DNA of 40,435 nt from Bacteroidales bacterium (GCA_017651425.1 JAGCCZ010000050.1:1-40435); one strand, 5' to 3'. Shown: positions 1 through 8,657, counted from the first letter of the stretch. Numbers and translations are program-made. Notes: a model not told the origin generated them from the sequence alone.

Positions 1-644
1 ATGTGGCAGTGCGCCACGGCGTTGTTGAGCAGTCCCTTGGCGATGAGGCCGCTGGGGTGGGAGATGTCGGCCATCAGGATGGCACCGATCTTGTCGGCAA
101 TCTCGCGCATGCGCTTCCAATCCCAGTCGCGGCTGTAGGCGGAGGCACCGCCGATGATCAGCTTCGGACGCTCCTGGAGGGCCACTTGCTCCATCTTGTC
201 ATAGTTGATGCAGCCGGTCTCCTCCTCCACTTGGTAGGCCACCTGATGGTAGAGGATGCCGGATGAGTTGACGGGGGAACCGTGGGAGAGGTGCCCGCCA
301 TGGTTGAGGTCGAGGCCCATGAAGGTGTCGCCCGGTTGCAGGCAGGCTAAAAGCACTGCCATGTTGGCTTGCGCGCCGGAGTGAGGCTGCACATTGGCCC
401 ATTCGGCACCAAAAAGCTCCTTGACACGGTCAATGGCGATCTGCTCGCTCTGATCGACAATCTGGCAGCCGCCGTAGTAACGCTTCGTGGGAAGTCCTTC
501 GGCGTATTTGTTGGTCATCACGGACCCCATGGCCTCCATCACTTGGGGGCTTACAAAGTTCTCGGAAGCGATCAGCTCAATGCCGTTGGTCTGGCGCTGA
601 CGCTCTTGCTCGATAAGGTTGAAGATTTGCTCGTCTCTTTTCAT
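1..644 (-). CDS. glyA: Serine hydroxymethyltransferase, 3' part cut off by window edge
   Basis: PLP enzyme that interconverts serine and glycine and charges tetrahydrofolate with a one-carbon unit in the cytosol. Only the first 214 codons are present; the rest, including the PLP lysine, lies outside base 1. The ATG at 644-642 opens a protein starting MKRDEQIF. Family marks in order are ELIASENF (residues 23-30), [38 protein letters not shown] and MADISHPAGLIAKG near the cut end. The reading frame is open to the window edge. Candidate promoter boxes lie 40-60 bases upstream. The identification is firm because the N-terminal blocks match the family in order and spacing. Confidence 0.97.
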   Translation of the reverse strand, partial: MKRDEQIFNLIEQERQRQTNGIELIASENFVSPQVMEAMGSVMTNKYAEGLPTKRYYGGCQIVDQSEQIAIDRVKELFGAEWANVQPHSGAQANMAVLLACLQPGDTFMGLDLNHGGHLSHGSPVNSSGILYHQVAYQVEEETGCINYDKMEQVALQERPKLIIGGASAYSRDWDWKRMREIADKIGAILMADISHPSGLIAKGLLNNAVAHCH

Positions 645-682
645 AGATATAATTTATTGATTATTAGATATTTTATGTTTTT

Positions 683-704
683 CAAAAATAGTGCTGCAAA
701 CATA
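683..704 (-). promoter_or_regulatory. Candidate Bacteroidota -7 boxes upstream of glyA
   Basis: On the minus strand two overlapping matches to TAnnTTTG are present, TATGTTTG at 704-697 and TATTTTTG at 690-683, about 52 and 38 bases before the glyA start. No clear -33 TTTG was found at the usual distance, so which box is used is undecided. Confidence 0.45.
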
Positions 705-754
705 CATAAAATTTGTGAAAGAAGAGAATAAAAAAAACACCATAATTCAGTTCC

Positions 755-1414
755 TTAGCAAATAATCTTGCGGATGGCGTCGGTGTTGGCGTGGGGCAGT
801 ATCTCGGAAAAGTGCTTGAGGATGCGCTCGAGGGACTCTTGTGGGGTGCGGTCGCAGTGGCAGGCGGCACGCCCGACCGTGTTTTCCGGTGTGTTGAGCA
901 GCGCCCAGCCGAAGCCGTAGCGCTCGCCCTGCTTGTCCTTGGGATAGACAAAGTCTTCGGTGACGATGCGGCATTCCATCTGGAGTCGGGTGACGTAGTT
1001 GTCAAAGCGGCTTCGCATTTTCGGACCGGTAAAACCGCAGGCCTTGCGCAGCTCGCGGGTGATCATGGCCCCGTTGAGCTCGAGGATGTCGAGGATGGCA
1101 CGTTCCACGCTGTTTTCGGCAGGGTAGGGGTGCGTGCCCCGCCGGTAGTTCATCAGGTCGGGCCACCACTCCAGGCTGACGAACCCGGCGCGCCCGCCGA
1201 AGAACTTGCCATAGACACAGGGCGTGTTCTGCACGGCGGGACCTTTCCAGTCCCACAGCGGCCAGCTCCAACTGCCGTCGTTATAGCGCTGGTAGCGGCA
1301 TTCAATGGAGGCCATCTCCTCTGCGGAAAAGCCTGCCACGGGGTTGTCCAATAACGGCAGGAAGCCTAATTGTTGGATGAGAGCGGTGAGGTCGTCGAAT
1401 TCGTGAATGGTCAT
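755..1414 (-). CDS. AlkZ-related protein (winged-helix, HTH_42-like)
   Basis: A 219-residue protein of the type annotated as AlkZ-related in Bacteroidota, related to winged-helix DNA glycosylases of the AlkZ/YcaQ group, whose characterised members unhook DNA crosslinks or remove alkylated bases. Visible blocks are GFLPLL near residue 19, a Trp-rich WSWPLWDWKGP segment, VYGKFFGGRAGF, EWWPD, and a middle segment with ITRELRKACGF and GPKMRSRFDNYVTRLQ that looks like a winged helix. It ends RTPQESLERILKHF followed by a short tail. A GTG at 1441 is in frame, but ATG 1414 starts at the expected MTIHEFDDL position. Whether this short form has glycosylase activity is unknown; the name reflects family resemblance only. 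It has its own promoter box and no operon partner. Confidence 0.7.
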   Translation of the reverse strand: MTIHEFDDLTALIQQLGFLPLLDNPVAGFSAEEMASIECRYQRYNDGSWSWPLWDWKGPAVQNTPCVYGKFFGGRAGFVSLEWWPDLMNYRRGTHPYPAENSVERAILDILELNGAMITRELRKACGFTGPKMRSRFDNYVTRLQMECRIVTEDFVYPKDKQGERYGFGWALLNTPENTVGRAACHCDRTPQESLERILKHFSEILPHANTDAIRKIIC

Positions 1415-1490
1415 GGCGTTGATGAAAAGGTTTTTTTCCACGGCAGTATCAGTTTTGTGAAAGAAGGGATTACAACATGAAAATAACGTG

Positions 1491-1498
1491 CAAAGATA
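1491..1498 (-). promoter_or_regulatory. Candidate -7 box for the AlkZ-related gene
   Basis: TATCTTTG on the minus strand matches TAnnTTTG exactly. It lies 77 bases upstream of ATG 1414 (50 upstream of the alternative GTG 1441). A GTTG 17 bases further upstream is a weak -33 candidate. Confidence 0.45.
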
Positions 1499-1545
1499 AA
1501 AGTATGGCTCGCCGACAACGCCCCGATGTATGTCGCTGCCTCGGG

Positions 1546-2043
1546 TTATGTGATAGACAGAATCTTGATCTCCAGCGCTCCCCGTGGCGTGTCGAAATAG
1601 ACGATGTCGCCGACCTTCTTGTTCATCAGGGTCTTGCTCAACGGTGAAAGGAAGGAGATCTTGCCCTTCGTGATGTTCGATTCGTCCACGCCGACAATCT
1701 GGTATTTGAACAGCCTGCCACTTCTCAACTCTTTGTATTCAACGGTGGCGCCGAAGGCGATGTCCTTTTGTCGCGCAGGGTCGTAGTCGAGGACTCTGGC
1801 GGAGCGGATGCGCTCCTCCACTTGCTTGAGTTTTGCCGTGAGAAAGTTGTTGTTCACGCGGGCATCGTTGTTGTCAACGCCCTCGTAAGGTTTGCGCTCC
1901 GCCAGGATGGCTTCGCGCTCCTCGTTCAATGCGGCCAATCCTGCGGACGTGACGAAATTTTCGACGCCGGCTGGCAAAAAGGCTCTTGGTGTGACCAACG
2001 GGACCTCCTCCTGGTCACCCTCTTTTACAAATCCTCTGCTCAT
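1546..2043 (-). CDS. GreA/GreB family transcription elongation factor
   Basis: 165-residue transcript-cleavage factor of the GreA/GreB type, which enters the RNA polymerase secondary channel and stimulates hydrolysis of backtracked RNA. The start is ATG 2043, directly preceded by GGAGGAGAAT, an unusually strong ribosome-binding site here; an in-frame upstream extension is Cys-rich and not protein-like. The N-terminal part (about residues 30-85) is a coiled-coil arm; its tip reads VDNND, which keeps two acidic residues in a D-x-x-D spacing where GreA has D-x-x-E. The C-terminal FKBP-like domain shows YQIVGVDES, ISFLSPLSKTLMNKKVGD and VYFDTPRGALEIKIL. It is transcribed divergently from the helicase gene at 2237. 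GreA versus GreB orthology cannot be settled from sequence alone. Confidence 0.88.
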   Translation of the reverse strand: MSRGFVKEGDQEEVPLVTPRAFLPAGVENFVTSAGLAALNEEREAILAERKPYEGVDNNDARVNNNFLTAKLKQVEERIRSARVLDYDPARQKDIAFGATVEYKELRSGRLFKYQIVGVDESNITKGKISFLSPLSKTLMNKKVGDIVYFDTPRGALEIKILSIT

Positions 2044-2162
2044 ATTCTCTCCTCCATGCAATGTTCGCCTCTTTTTTTGCCGGTGGCGATGATACTGATC
2101 TTGGGTTGTTTCATAGCGATGATATTGGATTGCAAAAAAACACTTTTTTTCAAAACACATCT

Positions 2163-2183
2163 CAAAAATAATTGATACTTTTG
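2163..2183. promoter_or_regulatory. Back-to-back candidate -7 boxes between Gre factor and helicase genes
   Basis: A minus-strand TATTTTTG (2170-2163) and a plus-strand TACTTTTG (2176-2183) sit five bases apart, each an exact TAnnTTTG match. They would drive the Gre factor (start 2043, long leader) and the helicase (start 2237, 53-base leader). If both are real the two promoters compete for the same DNA. Confidence 0.45.
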
Positions 2184-2236
2184 CAAAACATTTATCAGTC
2201 AAAAAACACTTGTTGAAACAACAGCCGCAAAACCCC

Positions 2237-3652
2237 ATGAAGAGCGCATTTCACAATCGGTTTCTGGCCCATTTCGGCTTCTCGCCCACAGAGAGCCAGC
2301 GTGCGGCGATGGAGCGGCTTACCGACTTTATTTATGAGAAAGGGGAGCGTTTCCTGTTTATCTTGAAGGGCTACGCCGGCACGGGCAAGACCACTTTGGT
2401 GAGCGCTTTGGTGAAGGCGCTTGACGACATCCGCGTGCGCACCGTCCTCCTGGCCCCCACGGGTCGTGCCGCCAAGGTGATCTCCCAGTATGCGGGCCGC
2501 AAGGCGTTCACCATCCACAAGTGGATCTACCGTGTGGCCACCCGCGACGGGTTGCGCATGTTCCTCCGCCGGGAAAACAAGCTTACCCACACGCTTTTCA
2601 TCGTGGACGAGGCGTCCATGATTTCCGCCGACTCCCATGCCGGCGAGATTCCCGGCATGGGCAGCTTGCTGGAGGATCTCATCGACTTCGTCTATTCCAG
2701 TCCCCACAACCGCCTGCTCCTCATCGGTGACGATGCGCAGCTGCCGCCGGTGCAGGCTGCCGAGAGTCCCGCGCTTTCCGCCGAGTACCTGAAGGCTGCG
2801 TTTGACGTGAATGTGCGCGGCGGGCAGCTCACCGACGTGGTGCGCCAGGCCAACGACTCCGGCATCCTCTTCAACGCCACTAAGCTTCGCGAGAAAATCC
2901 GGTGCGAGGAGATCGCCTTCCCCTTCTTCAGCAGCCAGCCCTTCGATGACTTCACCCGCATCCGTGGCGGCGAGCTCGAGGATCTGCTCTTCGACCTCTA
3001 TGGCCACAACGCCTGCGACGACATCGTGGCCATCACCCGCTCCAACAAGCGCGCCTACCTCTTCAACTGTGAGATCCGCCAGCGTATCCTCTATCGCGAA
3101 AACCGCATTGCCACTGGCGACTACCTCATGGCTGTCAAGAATAACTACTATTGGCTCGACGAGGACTCCGAAGTCGGCTTCATCGCCAATGGCGACATCA
3201 TGGAGGTGATGGCCATCCACAAGCAGCAGGAACTCTACGGCTTCCATTTTGCCGACGTTACCGTGCGGCTCTGTGACTACCCCAACTACCCGGACATTGA
3301 CATTAAGATCATCCTGGAAAGCCTTGAGGTGGAGGCGCCCTCGTTGTCTTTCGAGGACAACCGTAAACTCTATGCGGCCGTGGCCGAGGATTATGCCGAC
3401 GTCGCCAACAAGCGGCTTCGCTTCCTGCAAATCAAGAACGACCCCTTCCTGAATGCCGTGCAGGTGAAGTTTGCCTACTCGCTCACCTGCCACAAGACGC
3501 AGGGCGGCCAGTGGAAGCATGTGCTTGTCGATCAGGGGTATCTCACGGAGGAGAACCTCGACAAGGAGTACTTGCGCTGGCTCTATACCGCCGTCACGCG
3601 CAGCACGGACAAGGTTTACCTTATCAACTTTGAGGACAAACTCTTTGAGTAG
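2237..3652 (+). CDS. RecD-like ATP-dependent DNA helicase (SF1)
   Basis: 471-residue superfamily 1 helicase of the RecD/AAA_30 kind, a single-polypeptide form without RecBC partners nearby. Motif I is GYAGTGKTT (K51), then LLAPTGRAAKV (Ia), FIVDEASM (D124-E125, motif II), GDDAQLPPV (motif III), and C-terminal UvrD_C2-type motifs AYSLTCHKTQGGQW and LYTAVTRSTDKVYL. The protein is complete and collinear with RecD-like helicases of Bacteroidota. A TTG at 2210 is in frame, but ATG 2237 leads directly into MKSAFHNRFL and is preferred. The expected job is DNA unwinding in repair or replication-associated processing; the exact role of these stand-alone RecD-like proteins is not clear. Confidence 0.92.
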   Translation: MKSAFHNRFLAHFGFSPTESQRAAMERLTDFIYEKGERFLFILKGYAGTGKTTLVSALVKALDDIRVRTVLLAPTGRAAKVISQYAGRKAFTIHKWIYRVATRDGLRMFLRRENKLTHTLFIVDEASMISADSHAGEIPGMGSLLEDLIDFVYSSPHNRLLLIGDDAQLPPVQAAESPALSAEYLKAAFDVNVRGGQLTDVVRQANDSGILFNATKLREKIRCEEIAFPFFSSQPFDDFTRIRGGELEDLLFDLYGHNACDDIVAITRSNKRAYLFNCEIRQRILYRENRIATGDYLMAVKNNYYWLDEDSEVGFIANGDIMEVMAIHKQQELYGFHFADVTVRLCDYPNYPDIDIKIILESLEVEAPSLSFEDNRKLYAAVAEDYADVANKRLRFLQIKNDPFLNAVQVKFAYSLTCHKTQGGQWKHVLVDQGYLTEENLDKEYLRWLYTAVTRSTDKVYLINFEDKLFE

Positions 3653-3730
3653 AAACCACTCACCTGTGCATTGGCAGGAATGTGCTAAACATGAATAATA
3701 ATCCCGGGGCTTTCATCTCCACATTTTTTG

Positions 3731-3738
3731 TATTTTTG
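3731..3738 (+). promoter_or_regulatory. Candidate -7 box for heptose kinase gene
   Basis: TATTTTTG, an exact TAnnTTTG match, ends 19 bases before ATG 3758. No convincing -33 TTTG was found. It marks the start of the kinase-porT-glyS cluster. Confidence 0.5.
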
Positions 3739-3757
3739 CGCCCAAATTTTTGATACT

Positions 3758-4774
3758 ATGGATATCGACAACGTCAACGAGATTTTCTCCCATTTTAATA
3801 AAACCACAGTGCTGGTCATCGGCGATGTGATGATCGACTGTTACATCACGGGTACGGTTTCCCGTATCAGCCCGGAAGCCCCGGTGCCCATTGTCAATGC
3901 GCAAAGCCGCAACTACCGTCTCGGCGGCGCGGCCAACGTGGCCCTCAACCTCAAGTCGCTCGGCGCCACACCCATTCTCTGCTCCGTCATCGGCGGCGAC
4001 AACAAGGCCAAGGTCTTCTACGACCTGATGGAGGATTGCGAGCTGGATTCCGTCGGCTTGGTGCCCATGTTCGGGCGCAAGACCACTGTCAAATACCGTA
4101 TCATCGGCAACAATGCCCACATCGTGCGTGTCGATGACGAGCGCGACGAGCAGCTCAAGGAACGCGAAAAGCGTCAGTTTATCACCACGGTTGAACAGCT
4201 CATTGAGCATCATCCCATAGATGCTGTCATCTTCGAGGATTATGACAAGGGTCTCTTCTCCAAGGATGTCATCGACGAGATTCTCGGATTCGCGCACAAG
4301 AAAAACATTTTCGTGGCCGTTGACCCCAAAAAGCGCAACTTCAACCACTATGCCAATGTCAATCTCTTCAAGCCAAACTTGAAGGAGTTGGCCACGGGCA
4401 TGCATATTGAGGATAATGTCGATCTGAAGTTGGAAGACATCCACCAATTGGCCAAGCGTTTTGCCACAGAGAAGAACATTGACAAAGTGATGATTACCAT
4501 GTCGGCCAAGGGCATTGCCTTCTACGATCGTCAGGCTGACAAATTCTATCACCAGCCGGCGTTCAAGCGTCGTGTCGCTGATGTGTCGGGAGCTGGCGAC
4601 ACGGTCATCTCCGTGGCCACGCTCTTCATGTACACGGGCCGTTCGATGGAGGAGACCTGTCTGGCCTCCAACTTGGCTGGCGGCTTGGTGTGCGAGTATG
4701 TGGGTGTCGTCCCCGTCAATAGCGCTCAGTTGCAGAATGAAATCGTCAAAAACCAGGATGCTGTAGTACAATAA
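3758..4774 (+). CDS. rfaE1: D-glycero-beta-D-manno-heptose-7-phosphate kinase-like (PfkB family)
   Basis: 338-residue PfkB/ribokinase-fold sugar kinase of the RfaE/HldE N-terminal type, which phosphorylates heptose 7-phosphate at C1 in ADP-heptose synthesis for lipopolysaccharide core. Visible signatures are GDVMIDCYITGTVSRISPEAP near residue 22, GGAANVALNLKSLG, VDDERD, the acidic EDYDKGLFS block, VDPKKRNF, FKPNLKEL and the catalytic PfkB signature DVSGAGDTVIS near residue 280. The nucleotidyltransferase domain of bifunctional HldE is absent, so a separate HldE2/RfaE2 would be needed. A TTG at 3728 is in frame but overlaps the promoter box; ATG 3758 is chosen. A 9-bp-stem hairpin lies just after the stop. 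Another PfkB substrate cannot be excluded. Confidence 0.88.
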   Translation: MDIDNVNEIFSHFNKTTVLVIGDVMIDCYITGTVSRISPEAPVPIVNAQSRNYRLGGAANVALNLKSLGATPILCSVIGGDNKAKVFYDLMEDCELDSVGLVPMFGRKTTVKYRIIGNNAHIVRVDDERDEQLKEREKRQFITTVEQLIEHHPIDAVIFEDYDKGLFSKDVIDEILGFAHKKNIFVAVDPKKRNFNHYANVNLFKPNLKELATGMHIEDNVDLKLEDIHQLAKRFATEKNIDKVMITMSAKGIAFYDRQADKFYHQPAFKRRVADVSGAGDTVISVATLFMYTGRSMEETCLASNLAGGLVCEYVGVVPVNSAQLQNEIVKNQDAVVQ

Positions 4775-4779
4775 AATAG

Positions 4780-4803
4780 CAGATTGTGCGTTTTCACAAT
4801 CTG
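4780..4803 (+). terminator. Hairpin between kinase gene and porT
   Basis: A perfect 9-bp stem, CAGATTGTG (4780-4788) and CACAATCTG (4795-4803), with loop CGTTTT, starts 5 bases after the kinase stop and ends 16 bases before the porT ATG. It is followed by only a short T-run (AATTT), so it may be a weak terminator or an mRNA 3'-end stabiliser. Confidence 0.55.
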
Positions 4804-4819
4804 AATTTCTGCAACAGAT

Positions 4820-5551
4820 ATGAAACACTTAAGATACCTGTCGATCCTCCTCCTCCTTGTGACCGTCACCTTCTCCTCCACCCAAGCCCAGTCGTCTGGA
4901 GTCTTTGGCGTGCCCAATTTGCTCAAATACGACAACAAACTGTTCCATTTCGGCTTCTTGTTAGGCTACAACACAGCGGATTTCACCATCCGTTCGAAGG
5001 CCGACTTGAATGAACACGACACACTCAATATCATCAACACCCGCGGTTACAGCGGCTTTAATCTCGGCATCGTGACCAACTTGCGCATGGGCAAGTACTT
5101 TGACCTGCGCTTCATCCCCACGCTCTCCTTTTTTGACAGAAGTGTGGCCTACAACGATGCGGTGGAATACCATCAGAACACCAATCCCAAGAACAATGTG
5201 GCCGGTGCGGTTTATATGGACCTGCCCTTACTGGTGAAGATGAAGTCGTCGCGTATGATGAACAATATCAGGGCCTATGTGCTCGGTGGCGCCGAATACA
5301 GCCTTGACCTCACCTCTATAGCCAAGAAACATCAGAATAATGTGGGCTATGTGCTCCGTCTCCATCCCGGTGACGTGCATGCCATTGCGGGCGTGGGCTT
5401 TGACTTTTACTGTACCTATTTCAAGTTCTCCACTGAGCTCAAGATGTCTTTCGGCCTGCGCAATCTACTGATTGAGGACCCGGACATCCATGCCACGACC
5501 ATCAATTCCTTGAAATCCAAAATACTCATGATATCTTTTACCTTTGAATAA
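4820..5551 (+). CDS. porT: PorT/SprT-like outer-membrane beta-barrel protein of type IX secretion
   Basis: 243-residue outer-membrane protein resembling PorT/SprT, needed for type IX secretion in Bacteroidota. It has a signal peptide (MKHLRYLSILLLLVTVTFSS, cleavage near TQAQ). The body shows alternating beta-strand patterns and PorT-like blocks: FHFGFLLGYN, GFNLGIVTNLRMGKYFDLRF, VYMDLPLLVKMKSSR, YVLGGAEYSLDL, FDFYCTYFKFSTELKMSFG and the terminal MISFTFE typical of barrel proteins ending in Phe. Length fits PorT. The gene is 2 bases from glyS. The M28 peptidase at 21170-22426 has a type IX sorting domain, which supports that the organism runs this pathway. A generic porin-family barrel is the alternative. 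Confidence 0.82.
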   Translation: MKHLRYLSILLLLVTVTFSSTQAQSSGVFGVPNLLKYDNKLFHFGFLLGYNTADFTIRSKADLNEHDTLNIINTRGYSGFNLGIVTNLRMGKYFDLRFIPTLSFFDRSVAYNDAVEYHQNTNPKNNVAGAVYMDLPLLVKMKSSRMMNNIRAYVLGGAEYSLDLTSIAKKHQNNVGYVLRLHPGDVHAIAGVGFDFYCTYFKFSTELKMSFGLRNLLIEDPDIHATTINSLKSKILMISFTFE

Positions 5552-5553
5552 TT

Positions 5554-7068
5554 ATGGCTAACAACGAAGATCTTTTCAAACAAATTATTGCTCACGCAAA
5601 GGAATACGGGTTTATTTTCCCCTCCAGCGAAATATATGACGGCCTTGGTGCTGTGTATGACTATGGCCAAAATGGCGTCGAGCTCAAGAACAACATCAAG
5701 CAATATTGGTGGAAATCGATGGTGCAGTACCATGACAACATTGTCGGATTGGACAGCAGCATCTTCATGCACCCCACCATCTGGAAGGCTTCCGGCCATG
5801 TGGATGCTTTCAACGACCCGCTGATTGACAACAAGGATTCCAAGAAGCGTTATCGTGCCGATGTGCTCATTGAGGACCACATCCAGAAAATCGAGGACAA
5901 GATCACCAAGGAGGTGGAGAAGGCTCGCAAGCGTTTCGAGAATTTCGACGAGAAGATGTTCCGCGAGACCAACGGCCGTGTGCTGCAGCACCAGAAGGAG
6001 ATTGACGAGATCCGCGAGCGTTTTGCCGCGTTGATGAACGCCAACGACCTGGCCGGGTTGAAGGCCCTCATCGAGGAGTTGGGCATTGCCTGCCCCATCT
6101 CCGGCACCCGCAACTGGACCGATGTGCGTCAGTTCAACCTCATGTTCGCTACCAAGCTGGGCTCCGTGTCCGAAGGCGCCGACACCATTTATCTGCGTCC
6201 CGAGACCGCCCAGGGCATCTTCGTCAACTTCCTCAACATCTACAAGACGGGTCGCATGAAGCTGCCCTTCGGCATCGCCCAGATCGGCAAGGCCTTCCGT
6301 AACGAGATTGTGGCCCGCCAGTTCATCTTCCGCATGAGAGAGTTCGAGCAGATGGAGATGCAGTTCTTCGTCAAGCCCGGTGAGGAGCTCAAGTGGTTCG
6401 ATTACTGGAAACAGACGCGCCTGCAGTGGCATACCGACCTCGGAATCGCCCTGGAGAACTATCGCTTCCACGATCACGAGAAGTTAGCCCACTATGCCAA
6501 CGCCGCCACCGACATCGAGTTCCGGTTCCCCTTCGGCTTCAAGGAGCTGGAAGGCATCCACTCCCGCACCGACTTCGACCTGTCGCAGCACGAGAAATAT
6601 TCCGGCAAGAAGCTGCGCTACTTCGATCCCGAGCTCAACGAGAGCTATGTGCCGTACGTCATCGAGACCTCCATCGGCGTGGACCGCATGTTCTTAGCTG
6701 TTTTCAGCAACGCTTACAACGAAGAGACCTTGGAGGACGGTTCCACCCGCGTGGTGCTGCGCCTGCCTGCCAAGTTGGCCCCCAACAAGGTGGCCGTGCT
6801 GCCGTTGGTCAAGAAGGATGGCCTGCCCGAAATCGGACTGGAGATCTTCGACAAGCTGAAAAAGGAGTTCATGGTGCAGTACGAGGACAAGGACGCCATC
6901 GGTCGCCGATACCGTCGGCAGGATGCTGTCGGCACGCCGTTCTGCGTCACCGTGGACAACCAAACCAAGGAGGACGGCACCGTCACCGTGCGCGAACGCG
7001 ACACCATGGCACAGTACAGACTGCCCGTCGATGCGTTAGTGGACGAAATCTCTGCCAAGTTGCGTTAA
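5554..7068 (+). CDS. glyS: Glycyl-tRNA synthetase, class II single-chain type
   Basis: 504-residue homodimer-type glycine-tRNA ligase. Class II features are visible in order: GLGAVYDYGQNGVELKNN with ARS motif 1 nearby, FNLMFATKLG, LRPETAQGIFVNF, IGKAFRNEI (motif 2), MEMQFF, DFDLSQHEKYSGKKL and motif 3 as ETSIGVDRMF. The C-terminal anticodon-binding domain begins around LAPNKVAVLPLVKKDGL and contains YRRQDAVGTPFCVTVDNQ. The gene starts 2 bases after porT and lacks its own promoter box, so the two are probably cotranscribed. A strong hairpin follows the stop. Confidence 0.97.
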   Translation: MANNEDLFKQIIAHAKEYGFIFPSSEIYDGLGAVYDYGQNGVELKNNIKQYWWKSMVQYHDNIVGLDSSIFMHPTIWKASGHVDAFNDPLIDNKDSKKRYRADVLIEDHIQKIEDKITKEVEKARKRFENFDEKMFRETNGRVLQHQKEIDEIRERFAALMNANDLAGLKALIEELGIACPISGTRNWTDVRQFNLMFATKLGSVSEGADTIYLRPETAQGIFVNFLNIYKTGRMKLPFGIAQIGKAFRNEIVARQFIFRMREFEQMEMQFFVKPGEELKWFDYWKQTRLQWHTDLGIALENYRFHDHEKLAHYANAATDIEFRFPFGFKELEGIHSRTDFDLSQHEKYSGKKLRYFDPELNESYVPYVIETSIGVDRMFLAVFSNAYNEETLEDGSTRVVLRLPAKLAPNKVAVLPLVKKDGLPEIGLEIFDKLKKEFMVQYEDKDAIGRRYRRQDAVGTPFCVTVDNQTKEDGTVTVRERDTMAQYRLPVDALVDEISAKLR

Positions 7069-7072
7069 TTCA

Positions 7073-7112
7073 CCGATGTGATATGGCCGTTCATGTTGGC
7101 CATATCCATCGG
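7073..7112 (+). terminator. Long hairpin downstream of glyS
   Basis: Arms CCGATGTGATATGGCC (7073-7088) and GGCCATATCCATCGG (7098-7112) pair over 15 bp with one bulged T; the loop is GTTCATGTT. It begins 4 bases after the glyS stop. No T-run follows, so it may be an RNA-stabilising or attenuating structure rather than a classical intrinsic terminator. Confidence 0.6.
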
Positions 7113-7129
7113 CCACAATATATAATGAT

Positions 7130-8593
7130 ATGAAAAAGATTACCCTCTTGCTTGGCGCCCTTTTTCTGGTCGCCGTAGCGTCTGCCCAAAACATGAAGGC
7201 CTTCATCAGCCACAAGGCCTACTGCACCTCGAATATGCAGCCCTATATTGAGTTCACTTTCATTGTGGGAGGCAATACTGTGGCGTATGCCCCCAATGAG
7301 TATGGCAAGTACCAGGCCGATGTGGAGGTGCTCGTCGAGGTCGCCCACGGCGACACTGTGGTCAAGGCGTTGCACTATATCCTCGCCTCCGATGAGTTCT
7401 CGGACTCGACACGCAGCAACAAACCCGACTTCGCCGACATTCAGAACCTGCCAGTCTCCAATGGTGAATATTTCCTCAATTTTTTTCTGAAAGATCGGAA
7501 CAGCGACTCCGTGGAGCTTAGGTATATCGACCAGATTGTCGTGAACTTTCCTGACGACAAGATCTCCTCGTCCCGCATCTCCTTGTATGAAAATATGATT
7601 CAAACCATCGGGTCGGGATTGTATTCCAGATATGGCTATGACCTTCCGCCGCTTTACTATTCATACGTGAAGGAGGAGCAAAGCATGCTGCCTTTTGCTC
7701 TGGAAGTTTACAACACTCCTGCAATTATCGGCAAAGGCCATTACCTGAAAGCCAAGTGCTATATCGAGAATTTTGAGAACAAGATGGTGGCATTGCCCAA
7801 TCAGATCATCACTAAGTTTTTGGAACCCAGTGATGTGGTTGTCATTCTCGATCAGTTTGGTATTTATCAGCTGCCCTCCGGGAACTTCAACGTTGTGGTT
7901 GAACTTTTCAACGACAGGGACAGCTTGCTCTTGGTCAACAAGACGTTCTTCCAAAGAAGCAACCCCTCTGTCCATCTGGACATCTCCCAATACGATGCCG
8001 TGAACATAGAGGGGACTTTCGCATCCGCCATTACGGATCGTAAAGTGCTGGAAGAGAACATCCGGTCATTATATCCGATCAGCACCAATATAGAGAAGGA
8101 GTTTTTCGACACGCGCATGAAGCAGATCCCCACCGACCAACTCCAGCGTTTCTTTTACTCCTTCTGGCTGGCGCGAAACCCGAATGATCCGGAATCGGCA
8201 TGGAACAAGTATAATAAAATGGTAGGTTATGTGCAGGAACGCTTCGGCAGTGTGCAGGTCAAGGGATACAAGACCGACCGTGGTCGCGTTTACTTGCAGT
8301 ATGGACAGCCCAATGACATCAAAGAGGTGCCGTTTGACCCTGTCACCATGCCGTATGAAATCTGGCACTACTACTATCTCGATGACCAACCCAACGTGAA
8401 GTTCGTCTTCTACGATCCCTCCCTTGTGGGCAACGATTACGAGCTTATCCACTCCAACAAGTATGGGGAACGCCATGAACCGAATTGGAAATATTTGATG
8501 GTAAGAAAAATACAGGTTCAAAGGGATCTCTATGATACGAATCCCGACGATTATTTTGGCGGAGATTTGGATGGGGATTGGAAGTATCATTGA
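7130..8593 (+). CDS. GWxTD domain-containing secreted protein
   Basis: 487-residue exported protein of a family widespread in Bacteroidota and defined by a C-terminal GWxTD domain of unknown function. Signal peptide: MKKITLLLGALFLVAVASAQ. The middle is a long beta-rich region (about 25-300). The recognisable C-terminal block has MKQIPTDQLQRFFYSFWLAR, NDPESAWNKYNKMVGYVQER, TDRGRVYLQYGQPNDI, PYEIWHYYYLDDQPNVKFVFYD, and ends near DYFGGDLDGDWKYH. The Gly-Trp of the GWxTD signature is not preserved in this copy (IPTD at that place). It lies between glyS and nqrA, separated from both by 60-65 bases. Function is unknown. Confidence 0.85.
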   Translation: MKKITLLLGALFLVAVASAQNMKAFISHKAYCTSNMQPYIEFTFIVGGNTVAYAPNEYGKYQADVEVLVEVAHGDTVVKALHYILASDEFSDSTRSNKPDFADIQNLPVSNGEYFLNFFLKDRNSDSVELRYIDQIVVNFPDDKISSSRISLYENMIQTIGSGLYSRYGYDLPPLYYSYVKEEQSMLPFALEVYNTPAIIGKGHYLKAKCYIENFENKMVALPNQIITKFLEPSDVVVILDQFGIYQLPSGNFNVVVELFNDRDSLLLVNKTFFQRSNPSVHLDISQYDAVNIEGTFASAITDRKVLEENIRSLYPISTNIEKEFFDTRMKQIPTDQLQRFFYSFWLARNPNDPESAWNKYNKMVGYVQERFGSVQVKGYKTDRGRVYLQYGQPNDIKEVPFDPVTMPYEIWHYYYLDDQPNVKFVFYDPSLVGNDYELIHSNKYGERHEPNWKYLMVRKIQVQRDLYDTNPDDYFGGDLDGDWKYH

Positions 8594-8657
8594 TTGTGTT
8601 GAAGTGGCAAAATGCTGTTTCTGAAATTGCTGTACGTTATTGATCGCAAATTAAGGA

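Noticed and set aside
2044..2238. N-terminal extension of the Gre-family factor
   Set aside because: The extension is Cys-rich and unlike the family, while ATG 2043 has a strong GGAGGA site and the right length.
2195..3520. Long antisense open frame (441 codons) opposite the RecD-like helicase
   Set aside because: The helicase has all its motifs in the forward frame; the antisense frame is a by-product of GC-rich third positions. The same applies to long antisense frames opposite the heptose kinase, glyS and nqrF genes.
6393..7133. 246-codon frame overlapping glyS on the same strand
   Set aside because: It is an alternative frame inside glyS with no recognisable protein features.
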